Assembly: GCF_036884255.1 (NCBI RefSeq)
Contig: NZ_CP145605.1
Coordinates: forward strand, 1,550,001-1,614,000
Reading direction: 5' to 3'
Origin: Paenibacillus tundrae
GTDB lineage: Bacteria; Bacillota; Bacilli; Paenibacillales; Paenibacillaceae
DNA: 64,000 nt
Of this stretch, positions 35,545 to 44,321 are shown piece by piece. How positions within the stretch are numbered: the stretch's first letter is position 1; each line of letters starts with the position of its first letter. Under the pieces are notes generated by a model. That model searched no databases and was not told the origin of the DNA. It worked only from the letters and a program-made list of their open reading frames with translations. A program made the position numbers and the translations under genes.

Positions 35545-36969
35545 TTAAACCTTTTTGTGCGCCAGCTCGATCAGTCTGTTCATACCTTCGTAAATCTGCT
35601 GTTCATGTGCATATGAGTAGGATAAACGCAATTTACGAGTTGCCCCAGGATCCGAAGGATCAAACACCGTACCTGGTACAAAAGCAACCGAATGTTCCAT
35701 ACATCGATGCAGCAGTCTGCCCGTATCCATACCTTCCGGAAGCTCTACCCAGATGTTTAGACCACCTTGGGGTGTAGTCCAACGCCAATCCGTCTCTTTT
35801 AAGCATTTCTCCATCACTTCCATCCGTAATTGGATTGCGGTACATAGCTTGGATATATGCTGATACATACGCGGAGATTGGAAGTAGCGCAGAAACAGCT
35901 TCTGATTCAGCAGCGGAGATCCGTTATCCGCAAGAGTCTTAATTGCCTGTAACCCAGGCATGAATCGTGGACGGCACATAATAGCAGCGATTCGAAGACC
36001 AGGAACGACATATTTGCTATAGCTGCGAATGTAGAGCGTGTGTCCTGTTGTGTCATAGGTAAAAATCGGCGCCGGAGGTTTTTCTTTAAAATAAATATCA
36101 TACGTACTGTCATCCTCCACAAGGAAACATCCATATTGCTCTGCCAATTCTGGTAACTGTTTGCGTTGTTCAACCGGAATGTTAATCCCCGTAGGGTTTT
36201 GGAAAGTTGGTGTCATGTAGAAGAGTTTGGGCTTTTCTTGCTTCATTAGAAGCTCAATCTGATCCAGATTGTACCCCTCTGAGGTGATATCGGTAAACAC
36301 GAGCTTCGCACCTTGCTTGCGGAATATTTCCATAGCCGGTCCATAGGTAGGTCGCTCCACAAGAACACGGTCACCCGGTTTAACTAAACTGCGTGCAATG
36401 AGGTCAATGGCTTGTTGCGCACCCGAAGTAATCAGGACTTCATCGGCTGAGATATAGAAACGTTCCCGTGAGGTCAGATGGCTAGCCAGTTCACTTCTAA
36501 GCTCCAGATCCCCCTGATTCGTAGAATAAGTTCCGAGCAGACGAGGGTAATGGTTGAGCAGATCCCGCATCAGCTCTCCCCAATATCGGTTAGGCAAGAG
36601 AGCAGGGTCAATTAACGATTTGGAAAACTGGAACTCCGCCTCCAATGATTGCACACGGTCAAGAGAATCCCAATGCAGCCAAGCCGAGACAGCGGGATCA
36701 TCCGCCTGATCCATAATAGGGGCTGGGTCGGCAGGACTCACATAATAACCGGATTTGTCTTTGACATAGACTTTCCCATGTTCTTTTAACTCCTGATAGG
36801 CTTTGAAAACGGTCAGGCGATGTACACCGAGTAGCTCGGATAGGCTGCGTACAGAAGGCAACTTCTCATGTTCCGTCCATTCTCCTGCTTCAATACGAAC
36901 AACAAGATAATGAACGACTTGCTCATATAGTTTAAGGCTGTTATCTGTCATCATGATGGATTTGCCCAC
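35545..36969 (-). CDS. MocR-type GntR/aminotransferase fusion regulator
   Basis: About 474 residues. The N-terminal GntR winged helix (LYEQVVHYLVVRIEAGEW, LPSVRSLSELLGVHRLTVFKAYQEL) spans about 12-80. A fold-type I aminotransferase domain follows, with VLITSGAQQAIDLIARSL, PTFQNPTGINIPV, LVEDDSTYDIYF and the PLP lysine in YIRSYSKYVVPGLRIA. MocR regulators use PLP as effector and commonly activate a divergent gene. Start is uncertain: GTG 36969 has AAGGAG ten bases upstream; GTG 36978 is too close to it and two ATG codons lie further in. The divergent EamA gene is the likely target. Confidence 0.88.
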   Translation of the reverse strand: MGKSIMMTDNSLKLYEQVVHYLVVRIEAGEWTEHEKLPSVRSLSELLGVHRLTVFKAYQELKEHGKVYVKDKSGYYVSPADPAPIMDQADDPAVSAWLHWDSLDRVQSLEAEFQFSKSLIDPALLPNRYWGELMRDLLNHYPRLLGTYSTNQGDLELRSELASHLTSRERFYISADEVLITSGAQQAIDLIARSLVKPGDRVLVERPTYGPAMEIFRKQGAKLVFTDITSEGYNLDQIELLMKQEKPKLFYMTPTFQNPTGINIPVEQRKQLPELAEQYGCFLVEDDSTYDIYFKEKPPAPIFTYDTTGHTLYIRSYSKYVVPGLRIAAIMCRPRFMPGLQAIKTLADNGSPLLNQKLFLRYFQSPRMYQHISKLCTAIQLRMEVMEKCLKETDWRWTTPQGGLNIWVELPEGMDTGRLLHRCMEHSVAFVPGTVFDPSDPGATRKLRLSYSYAHEQQIYEGMNRLIELAHKKV

Positions 36970-37017
36970 CCGGCTCACGCTCCTTTTGAACTCTATTGTA
37001 ACAGCATACGGGTCTAA

Positions 37018-37071
37018 CTGTTCTGTTTTCTCCGCTCTGTTCTGTAGACAGTGCTATATGATGGAGAACAG
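37018..37071 (+). promoter_or_regulatory. Direct repeats and promoter upstream of the EamA gene
   Basis: Two copies of CTGTTCTGT start at 37018 and 37037, 19 bases apart, and an inverted AGAACAG lies at 37065-37071. TATGAT at 37057-37062 is a good -10 without a recognisable -35. Direct repeats at that distance fit activation by a MocR dimer. Confidence 0.55.
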
Positions 37072-37088
37072 ATGAAGGAGGGGCTAGC

Positions 37089-38012
37089 ATGATTGGAGCA
37101 GCATTTGCAATAATGTGTCTTGTATTTGGTACGACGTTTCTAGCGATTAAAATTGGTGTTGAGGCAGGCCTGCCGCCATTTATGTCCGCGGGTATACGCT
37201 TTATGATTGCAGGTGCTTTGATGTTTGCCTGGATGCTGATGAAAGGACGGGTCAAGATGTCCTTGTTGTGGCGCAAAGAAATGCTGCTCACCGGCGCAGG
37301 ACTCACGTTTGGTACGTTTGCGGCTTTATACTGGGCTGAACAATATGTAAGTTCGGGTGTGGGTGCAATTTTATCAGCGACGGGTCCGATTATGATTATG
37401 GTGATGCAAACGGTTTTGTTAAGACAGAAGACGTCTGCTCGCATAATTACAGGCTGTCTGATCGGCTTTGTCGGCGTTATATTTGTTGTTATGCCTGGTG
37501 TCACGATTGGGGGCAGTCCACTGTGGTTATGGGGCTGTATCGTCATTCTGATTGGGGAAGTGTGTTATTCCGCAGGAGCGTTATATTCCAAAAAGGTAAT
37601 TAACCAGTTCAAGGAAAGTGACCCAGTGGCGATTAATGCCGTTCAAATGATGTATGGCGGACTATTACTCTTAATACTGTCAGCCTTCACAGAGTCATGG
37701 AACATATCGGTTATCGACTGGACATCTGCCATTATCTCATTGATCTATCTGACAGTTATTGGCTCGATGGTAGGACATAGTCTGTTCTATTGGATCATGT
37801 CACGAACCAATCCGTTGTTCCCAGCAACCTGGCTGTACATCTCACCACCAATTGCGGTTGTTCTTGGCGCCATTGTCTATAATGAGCATGTAAGCTGGAT
37901 GACTTGGATTGGTGTAGTACTTATTGTGTCTGGATTATTATTCATGAATGACAAAGTTACGGGTTGGTTCAAAAGTAGGAGAAACAGCAATACGTTAGCC
38001 GAAAATCCATAA
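37089..38012 (+). CDS. EamA/DMT-family transporter
   Basis: 307 residues with ten membrane helices in two EamA repeats (about 1-135 and 150-290). Recognisable blocks are GTTFLAIKIGVEAGLPPF, YWAEQYVSSGVGAILSATGPI and ATWLYISPPIAVVLGAIVYNE. Members export amino acids or other metabolites; the substrate is unknown. ATG follows AAGGAGGGG. It lies divergent to the MocR gene and shares its intergenic region, the usual regulator-target arrangement. Confidence 0.88.
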   Translation: MIGAAFAIMCLVFGTTFLAIKIGVEAGLPPFMSAGIRFMIAGALMFAWMLMKGRVKMSLLWRKEMLLTGAGLTFGTFAALYWAEQYVSSGVGAILSATGPIMIMVMQTVLLRQKTSARIITGCLIGFVGVIFVVMPGVTIGGSPLWLWGCIVILIGEVCYSAGALYSKKVINQFKESDPVAINAVQMMYGGLLLLILSAFTESWNISVIDWTSAIISLIYLTVIGSMVGHSLFYWIMSRTNPLFPATWLYISPPIAVVLGAIVYNEHVSWMTWIGVVLIVSGLLFMNDKVTGWFKSRRNSNTLAENP

Positions 38013-38065
38013 ATTGGTGTACAATGATAGGAGTGGATTTTTAGTAGCAAACGAGGTGAGAGGAT

Positions 38066-38371
38066 TTGAACAGGCAGGGAATAGGTGTAGCGTTGGTATT
38101 TGCAGGCATCATTTTATATGGGATCGTGCATATCACAACGTTGATGTACCTCCCATCTGTAATGACCTATTCAACGCAGTGGGGGAAGTATCTACAAGCG
38201 ATGTATGATAGCGGAGGCTTGATCGCTTTTATCGTATCGATCGTCTTGTTTTTGATCGGGGTATTTTTGCTCTTGCCCAAATCGATCTTCTCTGTGAAGG
38301 GTGTCATGAGTGAAATCCGTGAGCGAGACCGTGAATTTAATGAGCAATATGGAACCCGGAAAACACAATAA
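38066..38371 (+). CDS. Small membrane protein, two helices
   Basis: 101 residues, no family recognised. Helix one is VALVFAGIILYGIVHITTLMYL, interrupted, and helix two is LIAFIVSIVLFLIGVFLLL. The C-terminal 30 residues are charged (EIRERDREFNEQYGTRK). Start is TTG 38066 with GAGGTGAGAGG upstream. It follows the EamA gene by 53 bases and may be cotranscribed. A purine-only stretch rich in AGAAAG lies just after the stop. Confidence 0.65.
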   Translation: MNRQGIGVALVFAGIILYGIVHITTLMYLPSVMTYSTQWGKYLQAMYDSGGLIAFIVSIVLFLIGVFLLLPKSIFSVKGVMSEIRERDREFNEQYGTRKTQ

Positions 38372-38473
38372 TCGAAAATAAGAGTAAGAAAGAGAAAGAG
38401 AAAGTAAGAGTATGTTTCTCTTAATTACGTTGGAGTTTTCTTGGGGCAATATAGTTGCTAACTCTCATTATAG

Positions 38474-38523
38474 GAGGTTGTAGATTACGAACGTCTACGA
38501 CTTCCCGTGATGGGAGTTTTTTA
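38474..38523 (+). terminator. Two overlapping hairpins ending in a T-run
   Basis: GAGGTTGTAGA can pair with TCTACGACTTC (38474-38503), and CTTCCC with GGGAG followed by TTTTTT (38500-38522). They share CTTC, so they exclude each other. The rest of the 299-base gap between genes shows only the AGAAAG-rich stretch at 38376-38412. Confidence 0.5.
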
Positions 38524-38670
38524 TGTTTAGCATAGACGATGATGGAGAAAAGAAAGCTGGAAAAATTATATCAGTATACCTATATTTTCTGATTATGCGG
38601 TGGTAACATATTGTAGTTAATCGTAGTTATTGGTCGTTATGAGAATATATTATTGGAAGGAATGAATGTG

Positions 38671-39522
38671 ATGAATACCCAGCTAGATGTATTGCCTACT
38701 GCCAAACTAAGAATTGCGTTAGCACAATGTTCTGCGGTTGATGGGAATATAGAGGAAAACGTTAATCGAGCTTATGAGATGATTGAAGAAGCTGGGGAAA
38801 AGCGTGCAGATCTTATTATGTTTCCAGAAAAATTTCTAACGGGATATGTCCCGGAAATCGTACAATCCAATCTCTCTGACAATACGCTGTGTATAAATGA
38901 CGTAAGGATTGAAAAGCTGCGTCAAGCATGCAAAACGTATGGGATATGGGCGATCATTGGGACACCTGTGAGAAGAGGAGAACAACTATATATATCCTCG
39001 ATCATTATAGATTCACATGGAAACGAAGTAGGCGTTTATGATAAGTCGCATTTATTCCAAACGGAGAAGAGCATGTTTTCCACCAATAATGACCAGGTCA
39101 TCATTCATCTCAAAGGCTGGAATATTGGCATGGCCATTTGTTATGATGCTGGCTTCCCTGAACATTCGCGTCGTTTAGCACAGCAGGGCTGTCATTTATA
39201 TATGGGTAGCTCTCTCTTTAGCAAAGGGATGGGATACAAGGAGTCACGCGTATGGTTTCCTGCCCGAGCACTAGATAACACCATATTTACTGCGATGTGT
39301 ACTCATGTTGGCAGAACCGGAGTGTGGGATACGTGCGGACATAGCGGCGTCTGGAATCCATTAGGGGATAACATCGTTGAAGGCTCGCCAGACCAAGCTG
39401 AATTGTTGATTGCTGATTTAGATCCTGCACTTCTTAAACAAGCCAGAGATGGTGAGATGATGCTTGCAGATTCATTTGAGTTAGATCAACAACCATATTC
39501 GATCCAAACGATTAAGGGCTAA
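38671..39522 (+). CDS. Nitrilase-superfamily carbon-nitrogen hydrolase
   Basis: 283 residues. The catalytic triad is complete: Glu53 in FPEKFLTGY, Lys125 in YDKSHLFQ and Cys157 in AICYDAGFPE. The order and spacing are those of the CN hydrolase fold. Members hydrolyse amides, nitriles or carbamoyl groups; the particular subfamily is not clear, though the general pattern resembles omega-amidase and carbamoylputrescine-type enzymes. ATG 38671 follows GGAAGGA at nine bases. The gene converges with the DUF3139-like gene, overlapping it by 11 bases. Confidence 0.85.
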   Translation: MNTQLDVLPTAKLRIALAQCSAVDGNIEENVNRAYEMIEEAGEKRADLIMFPEKFLTGYVPEIVQSNLSDNTLCINDVRIEKLRQACKTYGIWAIIGTPVRRGEQLYISSIIIDSHGNEVGVYDKSHLFQTEKSMFSTNNDQVIIHLKGWNIGMAICYDAGFPEHSRRLAQQGCHLYMGSSLFSKGMGYKESRVWFPARALDNTIFTAMCTHVGRTGVWDTCGHSGVWNPLGDNIVEGSPDQAELLIADLDPALLKQARDGEMMLADSFELDQQPYSIQTIKG

Positions 39523-39847
39523 TCGGGTCGAGATGCCGATACGTGAAATTCGGGTCTACGCCTTTTACAGGTGCGCTGCTATATTGATAGATTTGTCCGT
39601 TCTCCTCTTTGTAGAAGTAACGAGCAAGAGGCTCATCCTTAAAAATAACTTCTGTGCTGACGAGTGGTGCTTTACCAAAATGGGTATCGATTTGTTCAAT
39701 ATCTTCGTGACTATATTCTTTGGACGAGAGTAAATACGCTTCAACTTTAAGTTCCATCGTTCGTTGGAAATTCCAAAGGTACAGAGAGACAAGCACTACT
39801 AACGTGATAAGTAGGGACAGAACGAGTTTCGGTTTGCTAATCTTCAT
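39512..39847 (-). CDS. DUF3139-like membrane-anchored small protein
   Basis: 111 residues. One N-terminal membrane helix (LVLSLLITLVVLVSLYLW) is followed by an external domain with VEAYLLSSKEYSHEDI, a pattern seen in DUF3139 proteins of Bacilli. The domain ends in PNFTYRHLDP. Function is unknown. ATG 39847 is chosen because AAGGAGATGAG lies just before it; ten upstream codons are open but lack a ribosome binding site. Its end overlaps the end of the convergent hydrolase gene. Confidence 0.65.
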   Translation of the reverse strand: MKISKPKLVLSLLITLVVLVSLYLWNFQRTMELKVEAYLLSSKEYSHEDIEQIDTHFGKAPLVSTEVIFKDEPLARYFYKEENGQIYQYSSAPVKGVDPNFTYRHLDPISP

Positions 39848-39910
39848 CGACTCATCTCCTTCGGGTCCATCATACATGATAACGAACTAATGCTACATAG
39901 TAGAAAATAA

Positions 39911-39962
39911 GCAAGAAAGAGCCCAATGCGCACATTTTAGGTGCAATCTGGACTCTTTCTTG
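39911..39962 (-). terminator. Terminator of the HAD phosphatase gene
   Basis: GCAAGAAAGAG.CCCA pairs with TGG.CTCTTTCTTG around a loop containing TGCGCA. On the minus strand it is followed by T-rich sequence and lies directly after the HAD gene stop. Confidence 0.75.
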
Positions 39963-40012
39963 ATGTGACAATCAAATTCTAGAATAGCTTCGGTTGGACA
40001 GTAGCGTGTCCA

Positions 40013-40816
40013 TTACTCCGCATTCAGTACAAATTTCTCAATGACCTGCTTCACACCATCTTCGTTATTGCTAAGTGTGATGTAATCTGCGATCTCTTTC
40101 AATGCTGGGATGGCATTACCCATCGCAACACCAAGACCGGCAGCTTCAAGCATCTCATGGTCATTCCAGGAATCACCGATGGCGATGCACTCAGACAACT
40201 CAACGCCGAAATGATCAGCTAGGAAGGTAAGGGCATGTCCTTTTGTTCCTTCGCGGTGCATAATTTCAAGGAAGTAAGGCTTCGATTTCGTAATATGCAC
40301 TTCAGGCCCCAGCAGCTCGCGCAGGTCAACAGCTACCTTATCCAGATAATCTGGCTCGTCGATGATCAGCAGTTTTGGTGTTTGCTGCTCAATCACTTTA
40401 ATGAAGTCCGATTCAATATAGTATTGTGTGCCGTTCAATTTCGCGTAATCGCGCAATTTATCATTCTCTTCACGGGCATACAATTTATCATCAATATACG
40501 TTTGAAGGTGAAGATTGTGCTCCAAGCAGTAGTCATACAATTTGCGAGAAGCTTCCTGTGGCACATAGCGCTCGTAGAGAACGTTCTCGTCCAGCAAGTT
40601 TTTCACCAAAGCTCCTTGGTATGTAATGATTGGCACGTTCAGCTTCGTTTGGCGAGCAAGTGCTTGTGCGGAAGCGTAAGCGCGTCCAGTTGCCAGTGTT
40701 ACCACTGCACCGTGTGCAACGGCTTGCTCCAGAGCCGTTTGGGTTGCAGGTGTTACTTCTTTGTTGTCGTTAATGAGTGTGTCATCAATGTCGATGGCGA
40801 TTAGTTTGTAAGTCAT
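40013..40816 (-). CDS. Cof-type HAD-IIB phosphatase
   Basis: 267 residues. Motif I is IDIDDTLI with nucleophile Asp9 and Asp11. Motif II is VTLATGR, the type IIB cap lies at about 85-190, motif III contains the Lys in GTKGHALTFLADHFG, and motif IV is IAIGDSWNDHEML. Family members dephosphorylate sugar phosphates, flavin mononucleotide or similar small phosphates. GGAGAGAAACGAC precedes the ATG. The 279 bases upstream, to the lipoate ligase gene, hold only one hairpin, AGCTTTC-ttgca-GAAAGCT at 40976-40994. Confidence 0.88.
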   Translation of the reverse strand: MTYKLIAIDIDDTLINDNKEVTPATQTALEQAVAHGAVVTLATGRAYASAQALARQTKLNVPIITYQGALVKNLLDENVLYERYVPQEASRKLYDYCLEHNLHLQTYIDDKLYAREENDKLRDYAKLNGTQYYIESDFIKVIEQQTPKLLIIDEPDYLDKVAVDLRELLGPEVHITKSKPYFLEIMHREGTKGHALTFLADHFGVELSECIAIGDSWNDHEMLEAAGLGVAMGNAIPALKEIADYITLSNNEDGVKQVIEKFVLNAE

Positions 40817-41095
40817 GTCGTTTCTCTCCTTTATTTATCTGTATCTATTTCATTGAACAAAATAATCTCACACGAACACTTCGATGACAGAATAACCTTT
40901 CAATCACTGTTATCCCCAGATTTTTTTGAATTCCCTGTTAAAGTGAAATCCGGGGATAGCGTATGCTTCCGATGCAGCTTTCTTGCAGAAAGCTTTCAGG
41001 CGAGCGCTCCGCTTCTTCACGTTATTTCTGTCCTCTACGTTATCGTATAAAAAGTTTAGTTGAACTTATGTGTATCGTGTAGCAAGAACGAAAGC

Positions 41096-42097
41096 CTATT
41101 CTTCCAGGAAAATGAGGCCAATAAAGTCCTCCAGCTCCAGGTTGCCGAAGTAATGTTTCACATCCAAGTCTTGCAGTGCTGTGCGCACCTCGGATTCTTC
41201 GTAACGTTTGCCACGCAGCATATCCTCGATATCGGCTACATCACCCACACCGAAGAAATCACCGAAGATTTTCAGATCTTCAATCCGTCCATCTTTAATG
41301 TTCATCCGCAGATCGATGATGCCGACAGGGAATTTACGTGTGTGCTTCACATTGCTTTCTGGAGACAACCCGTAGTTCCAATCCCAATTGCTGTAACGCT
41401 CAGCAGAGATTTCTTTGATCTTGTCCCAATCTTTCTCGGTGAGTTCGTATTGAGGCACATCTTGGGGCTCCATACGGAAGATATGACGGAGCAATTCGTC
41501 GCGGAATTGTTCAATGGTCATGTTGCTGTCAATCAACTCACGAATGTTAGCAACCCGGCTGCGCACAGACTTGGTGCTCTTGGATTTGAATTTCTCAGGA
41601 TTAACGTTCAGTGATGCTTGTACATGATCCAGGTTCAGATCAAACATCAATGTACCATGGCTGAACATGCGACCACGTGTGGAAAACTGGGCATTACCCG
41701 AAATTTTCTTTTCTCCTACTTGCAGATCGTTCCGCCCAGTCAATTCGGCATTGACTCCCAGCTCTTGCAGAGCCTCAACTACGGGTTGAGTGAACTTGCG
41801 GAAGTTGTGGAAGGACTGACCGTCATCTTTCGTAATGAAGCTGAAATTGAGGTTGCCCAGATCGTGGTAGACTGCGCCACCTCCGGATAAACGGCGTACG
41901 ACCTGAACTCCATTATCCTGAACATACTCGATATTAATCTCCTCAATGGTGTTCTGGTGCTTACCAATAATAATGGATGGGCGGTTGATGTAGAACAGCA
42001 GGTAGCTGTCCTCCATCGGCAGATGCTTCAGAATGTATTCCTCAATGGCGAGGTTTACGGAAGGATCTGTGATGCCCTGGTTATCAACAAACAACAT
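41096..42097 (-). CDS. lplJ: Lipoate-protein ligase
   Basis: 333 residues. The catalytic domain has SIIIGKHQNTIEEIN, RRLSGGGAVYHDLGNLNFSF and the lipoyl-AMP lysine in GEKKISGNAQF. A C-terminal accessory domain (about 245-333) is present, so it should both activate free lipoate and transfer it to lipoyl domains of 2-oxoacid dehydrogenases. Within the overlapping upstream frame, ATG 42097 has GGAGG at seven bases and is used; another ATG six bases earlier sits too near the site. It is transcribed away from the cobamide genes. Confidence 0.9.
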   Translation of the reverse strand: MLFVDNQGITDPSVNLAIEEYILKHLPMEDSYLLFYINRPSIIIGKHQNTIEEINIEYVQDNGVQVVRRLSGGGAVYHDLGNLNFSFITKDDGQSFHNFRKFTQPVVEALQELGVNAELTGRNDLQVGEKKISGNAQFSTRGRMFSHGTLMFDLNLDHVQASLNVNPEKFKSKSTKSVRSRVANIRELIDSNMTIEQFRDELLRHIFRMEPQDVPQYELTEKDWDKIKEISAERYSNWDWNYGLSPESNVKHTRKFPVGIIDLRMNIKDGRIEDLKIFGDFFGVGDVADIEDMLRGKRYEESEVRTALQDLDVKHYFGNLELEDFIGLIFLEE

Positions 42098-42284
42098 GGT
42101 CATTCCTCCATTAATGTATGTGAGGGATAGTAATCCCTTATGTAGTGTTTGATTCGTAGAAATTAGATTCACCGAACTGACGTTCATGAAACTGAAATTC
42201 CTTCTCTATTGTAAACGAATTGCCCTAATGACACAAAGAAATTAGACAAGTCCACGAATTCAGCCAGGCATAGACAAAACAAGA

Positions 42285-42314
42285 TTGACCCCAACCTGTG
42301 ATCGACTCCATAAT
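42285..42314 (+). promoter_or_regulatory. Candidate promoter of the cobD-cbiZ-cbiB-cobC operon
   Basis: TTGACC (42285-42290), an 18-base spacer and CATAAT (42309-42314), 33 bases before the cobD start. No riboswitch sequence is present between the lipoate ligase gene and this point. Confidence 0.5.
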
Positions 42315-42346
42315 AAAATGGACATGCAGAAAGGATGACGGACACA

Positions 42347-43540
42347 ATGACCGGTATGATAGAAGTATTCGGACATGGTGGTGATGTGGAGACAGCGGCC
42401 TCCCGTTTCGGGGGCAATCCGGCTAATTTTCTTGATTTTAGCGCAAACATCAACCCGATGGGGCCACCTCAGAACGTATTACATGCATTGGAACAGGGAT
42501 TACAAACCATTTTGCGCTATCCTGATCCAGGACACAGATCGTTTAAAGCAAGACTTAGCGAGTATCTTGGTGTACAGCCTGATCAGATCTCTGTTGGAAA
42601 TGGCGCTGCGGAGAGCATGGCATTGATCCTACTGGGTCTTGCGCCAAGAACTGTAGGTACGGTGGAGCCTGGCTTTTCGGAGTATAGTGCGTTAGCTAGA
42701 CAATTTGGAGCTGAGGTTCTTCATGTATATGGACGTGAAGAAATGGACTGGCGAGCAGAGGTAGCGGATATTGAGAGGCTGATGGATCAAGTGGATCTAT
42801 TGTTTCTAGGGCAGCCCAACAATCCCAACGGGGTTCAATATTCGGTAGAGGTGCTTCATCGCCTGGCTCGCTCAGCAGAGAAAACGAACACGATTTTAGT
42901 GATTGATGAAGCATTCATGGACTTTATCCCTGAAGCTCGGAGGCAGTCACTTGCACCTCGATTAAATGAGTACCCCCAGGTCATGATCATACGTTCGATG
43001 ACGAAGTTTTACGCGATTCCGGGACTGCGTCTAGGTTATGCACTGGCACGATCTGAATTAATACAAGCCATGACTGCGAAGCAAGTCACTTGGAGTGTCA
43101 ATGGGCTGGCGCTGATTGCTGGGGAAGCCTGTCTCCGCGATGGGGAGGGCTTCGAACAGGAAACGCTTGCTTATGTTTCTCGTGAACGGAACCTATTGAC
43201 TGAGGGGCTGGAGGCTTGTGGTTGTCAGGTTACGCGCGGAGAAGCTAACTTCATATTGGCTCGTCTGCCGGAACCGTGGTCAGCGACCGCAATGCAGGCA
43301 GCACTGGGAGAGCGTGGTATTCTCATTCGCAGCTGTGCAATGTATCCTGGGCTTGGCGAACGACATGTTCGGTTTGCGGTGAAGGATGCGGATGCCAATG
43401 GGCGTTTACTGAGCGCAATGCAAAGTGTAATTGCTCAGACTAATTCACAGCATATTTCTGAGCATATCTCTCAGACCTTTTCTCAGGAAACTCCTCACGT
43501 AAAGGAAGGTGGCTCGAACGATGACCTTACCGTTTCTTGA
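42347..43540 (+). CDS. cobD: L-threonine-O-3-phosphate decarboxylase-type aminotransferase
   Basis: 397 residues of a fold-type I PLP enzyme. The opening HGGDVETAASRFG and DFSANINPMGPP are diagnostic of the CobD/CobC branch of histidinol-phosphate aminotransferase-like proteins. FLGQPNNPNG, VIDEAFMDF and the PLP lysine in RSMTKFYAIPGLRLGY are all intact. The enzyme decarboxylates L-threonine phosphate to (R)-1-aminopropan-2-ol phosphate, the linker of the cobamide nucleotide loop. ATG 42347 is preceded by AAAGGATG; an ATG at 42335 sits in that site. The C-terminal 25 residues repeat QHISEHISQTFSQ, a polar tail that overlaps the next gene. Confidence 0.88.
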   Translation: MTGMIEVFGHGGDVETAASRFGGNPANFLDFSANINPMGPPQNVLHALEQGLQTILRYPDPGHRSFKARLSEYLGVQPDQISVGNGAAESMALILLGLAPRTVGTVEPGFSEYSALARQFGAEVLHVYGREEMDWRAEVADIERLMDQVDLLFLGQPNNPNGVQYSVEVLHRLARSAEKTNTILVIDEAFMDFIPEARRQSLAPRLNEYPQVMIIRSMTKFYAIPGLRLGYALARSELIQAMTAKQVTWSVNGLALIAGEACLRDGEGFEQETLAYVSRERNLLTEGLEACGCQVTRGEANFILARLPEPWSATAMQAALGERGILIRSCAMYPGLGERHVRFAVKDADANGRLLSAMQSVIAQTNSQHISEHISQTFSQETPHVKEGGSNDDLTVS

Positions 43541-44321
43541 TGAAGAGTCGAAGGGGAGACAAGTCTATCGTTATCCCGGTGAATATGCTTCTTCTGTATG
43601 GCCAGGATTGACTATTAACGCTCAAGAACGTCATGTTAAAGCGTCCGTTCCCTCTGTAGCTACTGCGATCTCCAGTGCAGTCTATGGCGGAGGCATGGTT
43701 GAACTGGATCGGATATTTAACATTTATGTAGATAAGCATTATCGCTGTGACGATCCTCCGCACGATATACAGTGTCTACTCCGTGAATGGAAGGAACGAG
43801 AGGATGCGTGTACCGGTCTGCTGACAGCCGTCCGTCTGGAACATACTTCAATTCAAGAGTATGCGAACTCTGACTTTGGGCTCTTATGCTGTACAACGGC
43901 AGGCGTATCGAATGCTGCACGCGCCGGTTCACCAAGAATGGTATTCGATGCGATGGGGAACCGAACTGATGCTGTCCAGCAGCTGGATGGAGCGTACATA
44001 CCTGGCACCATTAATATGATGTTGTGGTTGAACGGTCGTTTGACGAATGGAGCCATGGTGAATGCGATTCAGACTGCGGTAGAAGCGAAGGCTGCTGCTC
44101 TGGCTGATGCTGGAGTGAGAGATTCCGAGAATGGCCTAACCGCTACTGGAACCACCACCGATGCAATTGTGCTTGCGGTGAGTCAGGATCAGCATAATCC
44201 GATTTTGACTTATGCGGGAACAGCCACCGTTCTAGGTTCAGTGATTGGCAGACTTGTCTATGATACGATTACGGAAAGTTTGCAGGCCGGACGGCAATGG
44301 AGCGGGAGGAACAACAAATAA
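43521..44321 (+). CDS. cbiZ: Adenosylcobinamide amidohydrolase
   Basis: 266 residues. Family blocks are LTINAQERHVKASVPSVATA, FGLLCCTTAGVSNAARAG, YIPGTINMMLWLNGRLTNGA and NGLTATGTTTDAIVLAVSQ. CbiZ cuts the bond between the corrin ring and aminopropanol in cobinamide or pseudocobalamin, giving cobyric acid. It thus lets the cell rebuild imported corrinoids with its own lower ligand. The start overlaps the end of cobD by 20 bases; ATG 43521 has AAGGAAGG upstream. The next gene starts within its stop codon (TAATG). Confidence 0.9.
   Translation: MTLPFLDEESKGRQVYRYPGEYASSVWPGLTINAQERHVKASVPSVATAISSAVYGGGMVELDRIFNIYVDKHYRCDDPPHDIQCLLREWKEREDACTGLLTAVRLEHTSIQEYANSDFGLLCCTTAGVSNAARAGSPRMVFDAMGNRTDAVQQLDGAYIPGTINMMLWLNGRLTNGAMVNAIQTAVEAKAAALADAGVRDSENGLTATGTTTDAIVLAVSQDQHNPILTYAGTATVLGSVIGRLVYDTITESLQAGRQWSGRNNK

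Noticed and set aside
38376..38412. AGAAAG-rich purine stretch as a tandem repeat
   Set aside because: The units are irregular and short; it seems to be low-complexity sequence after a stop codon.
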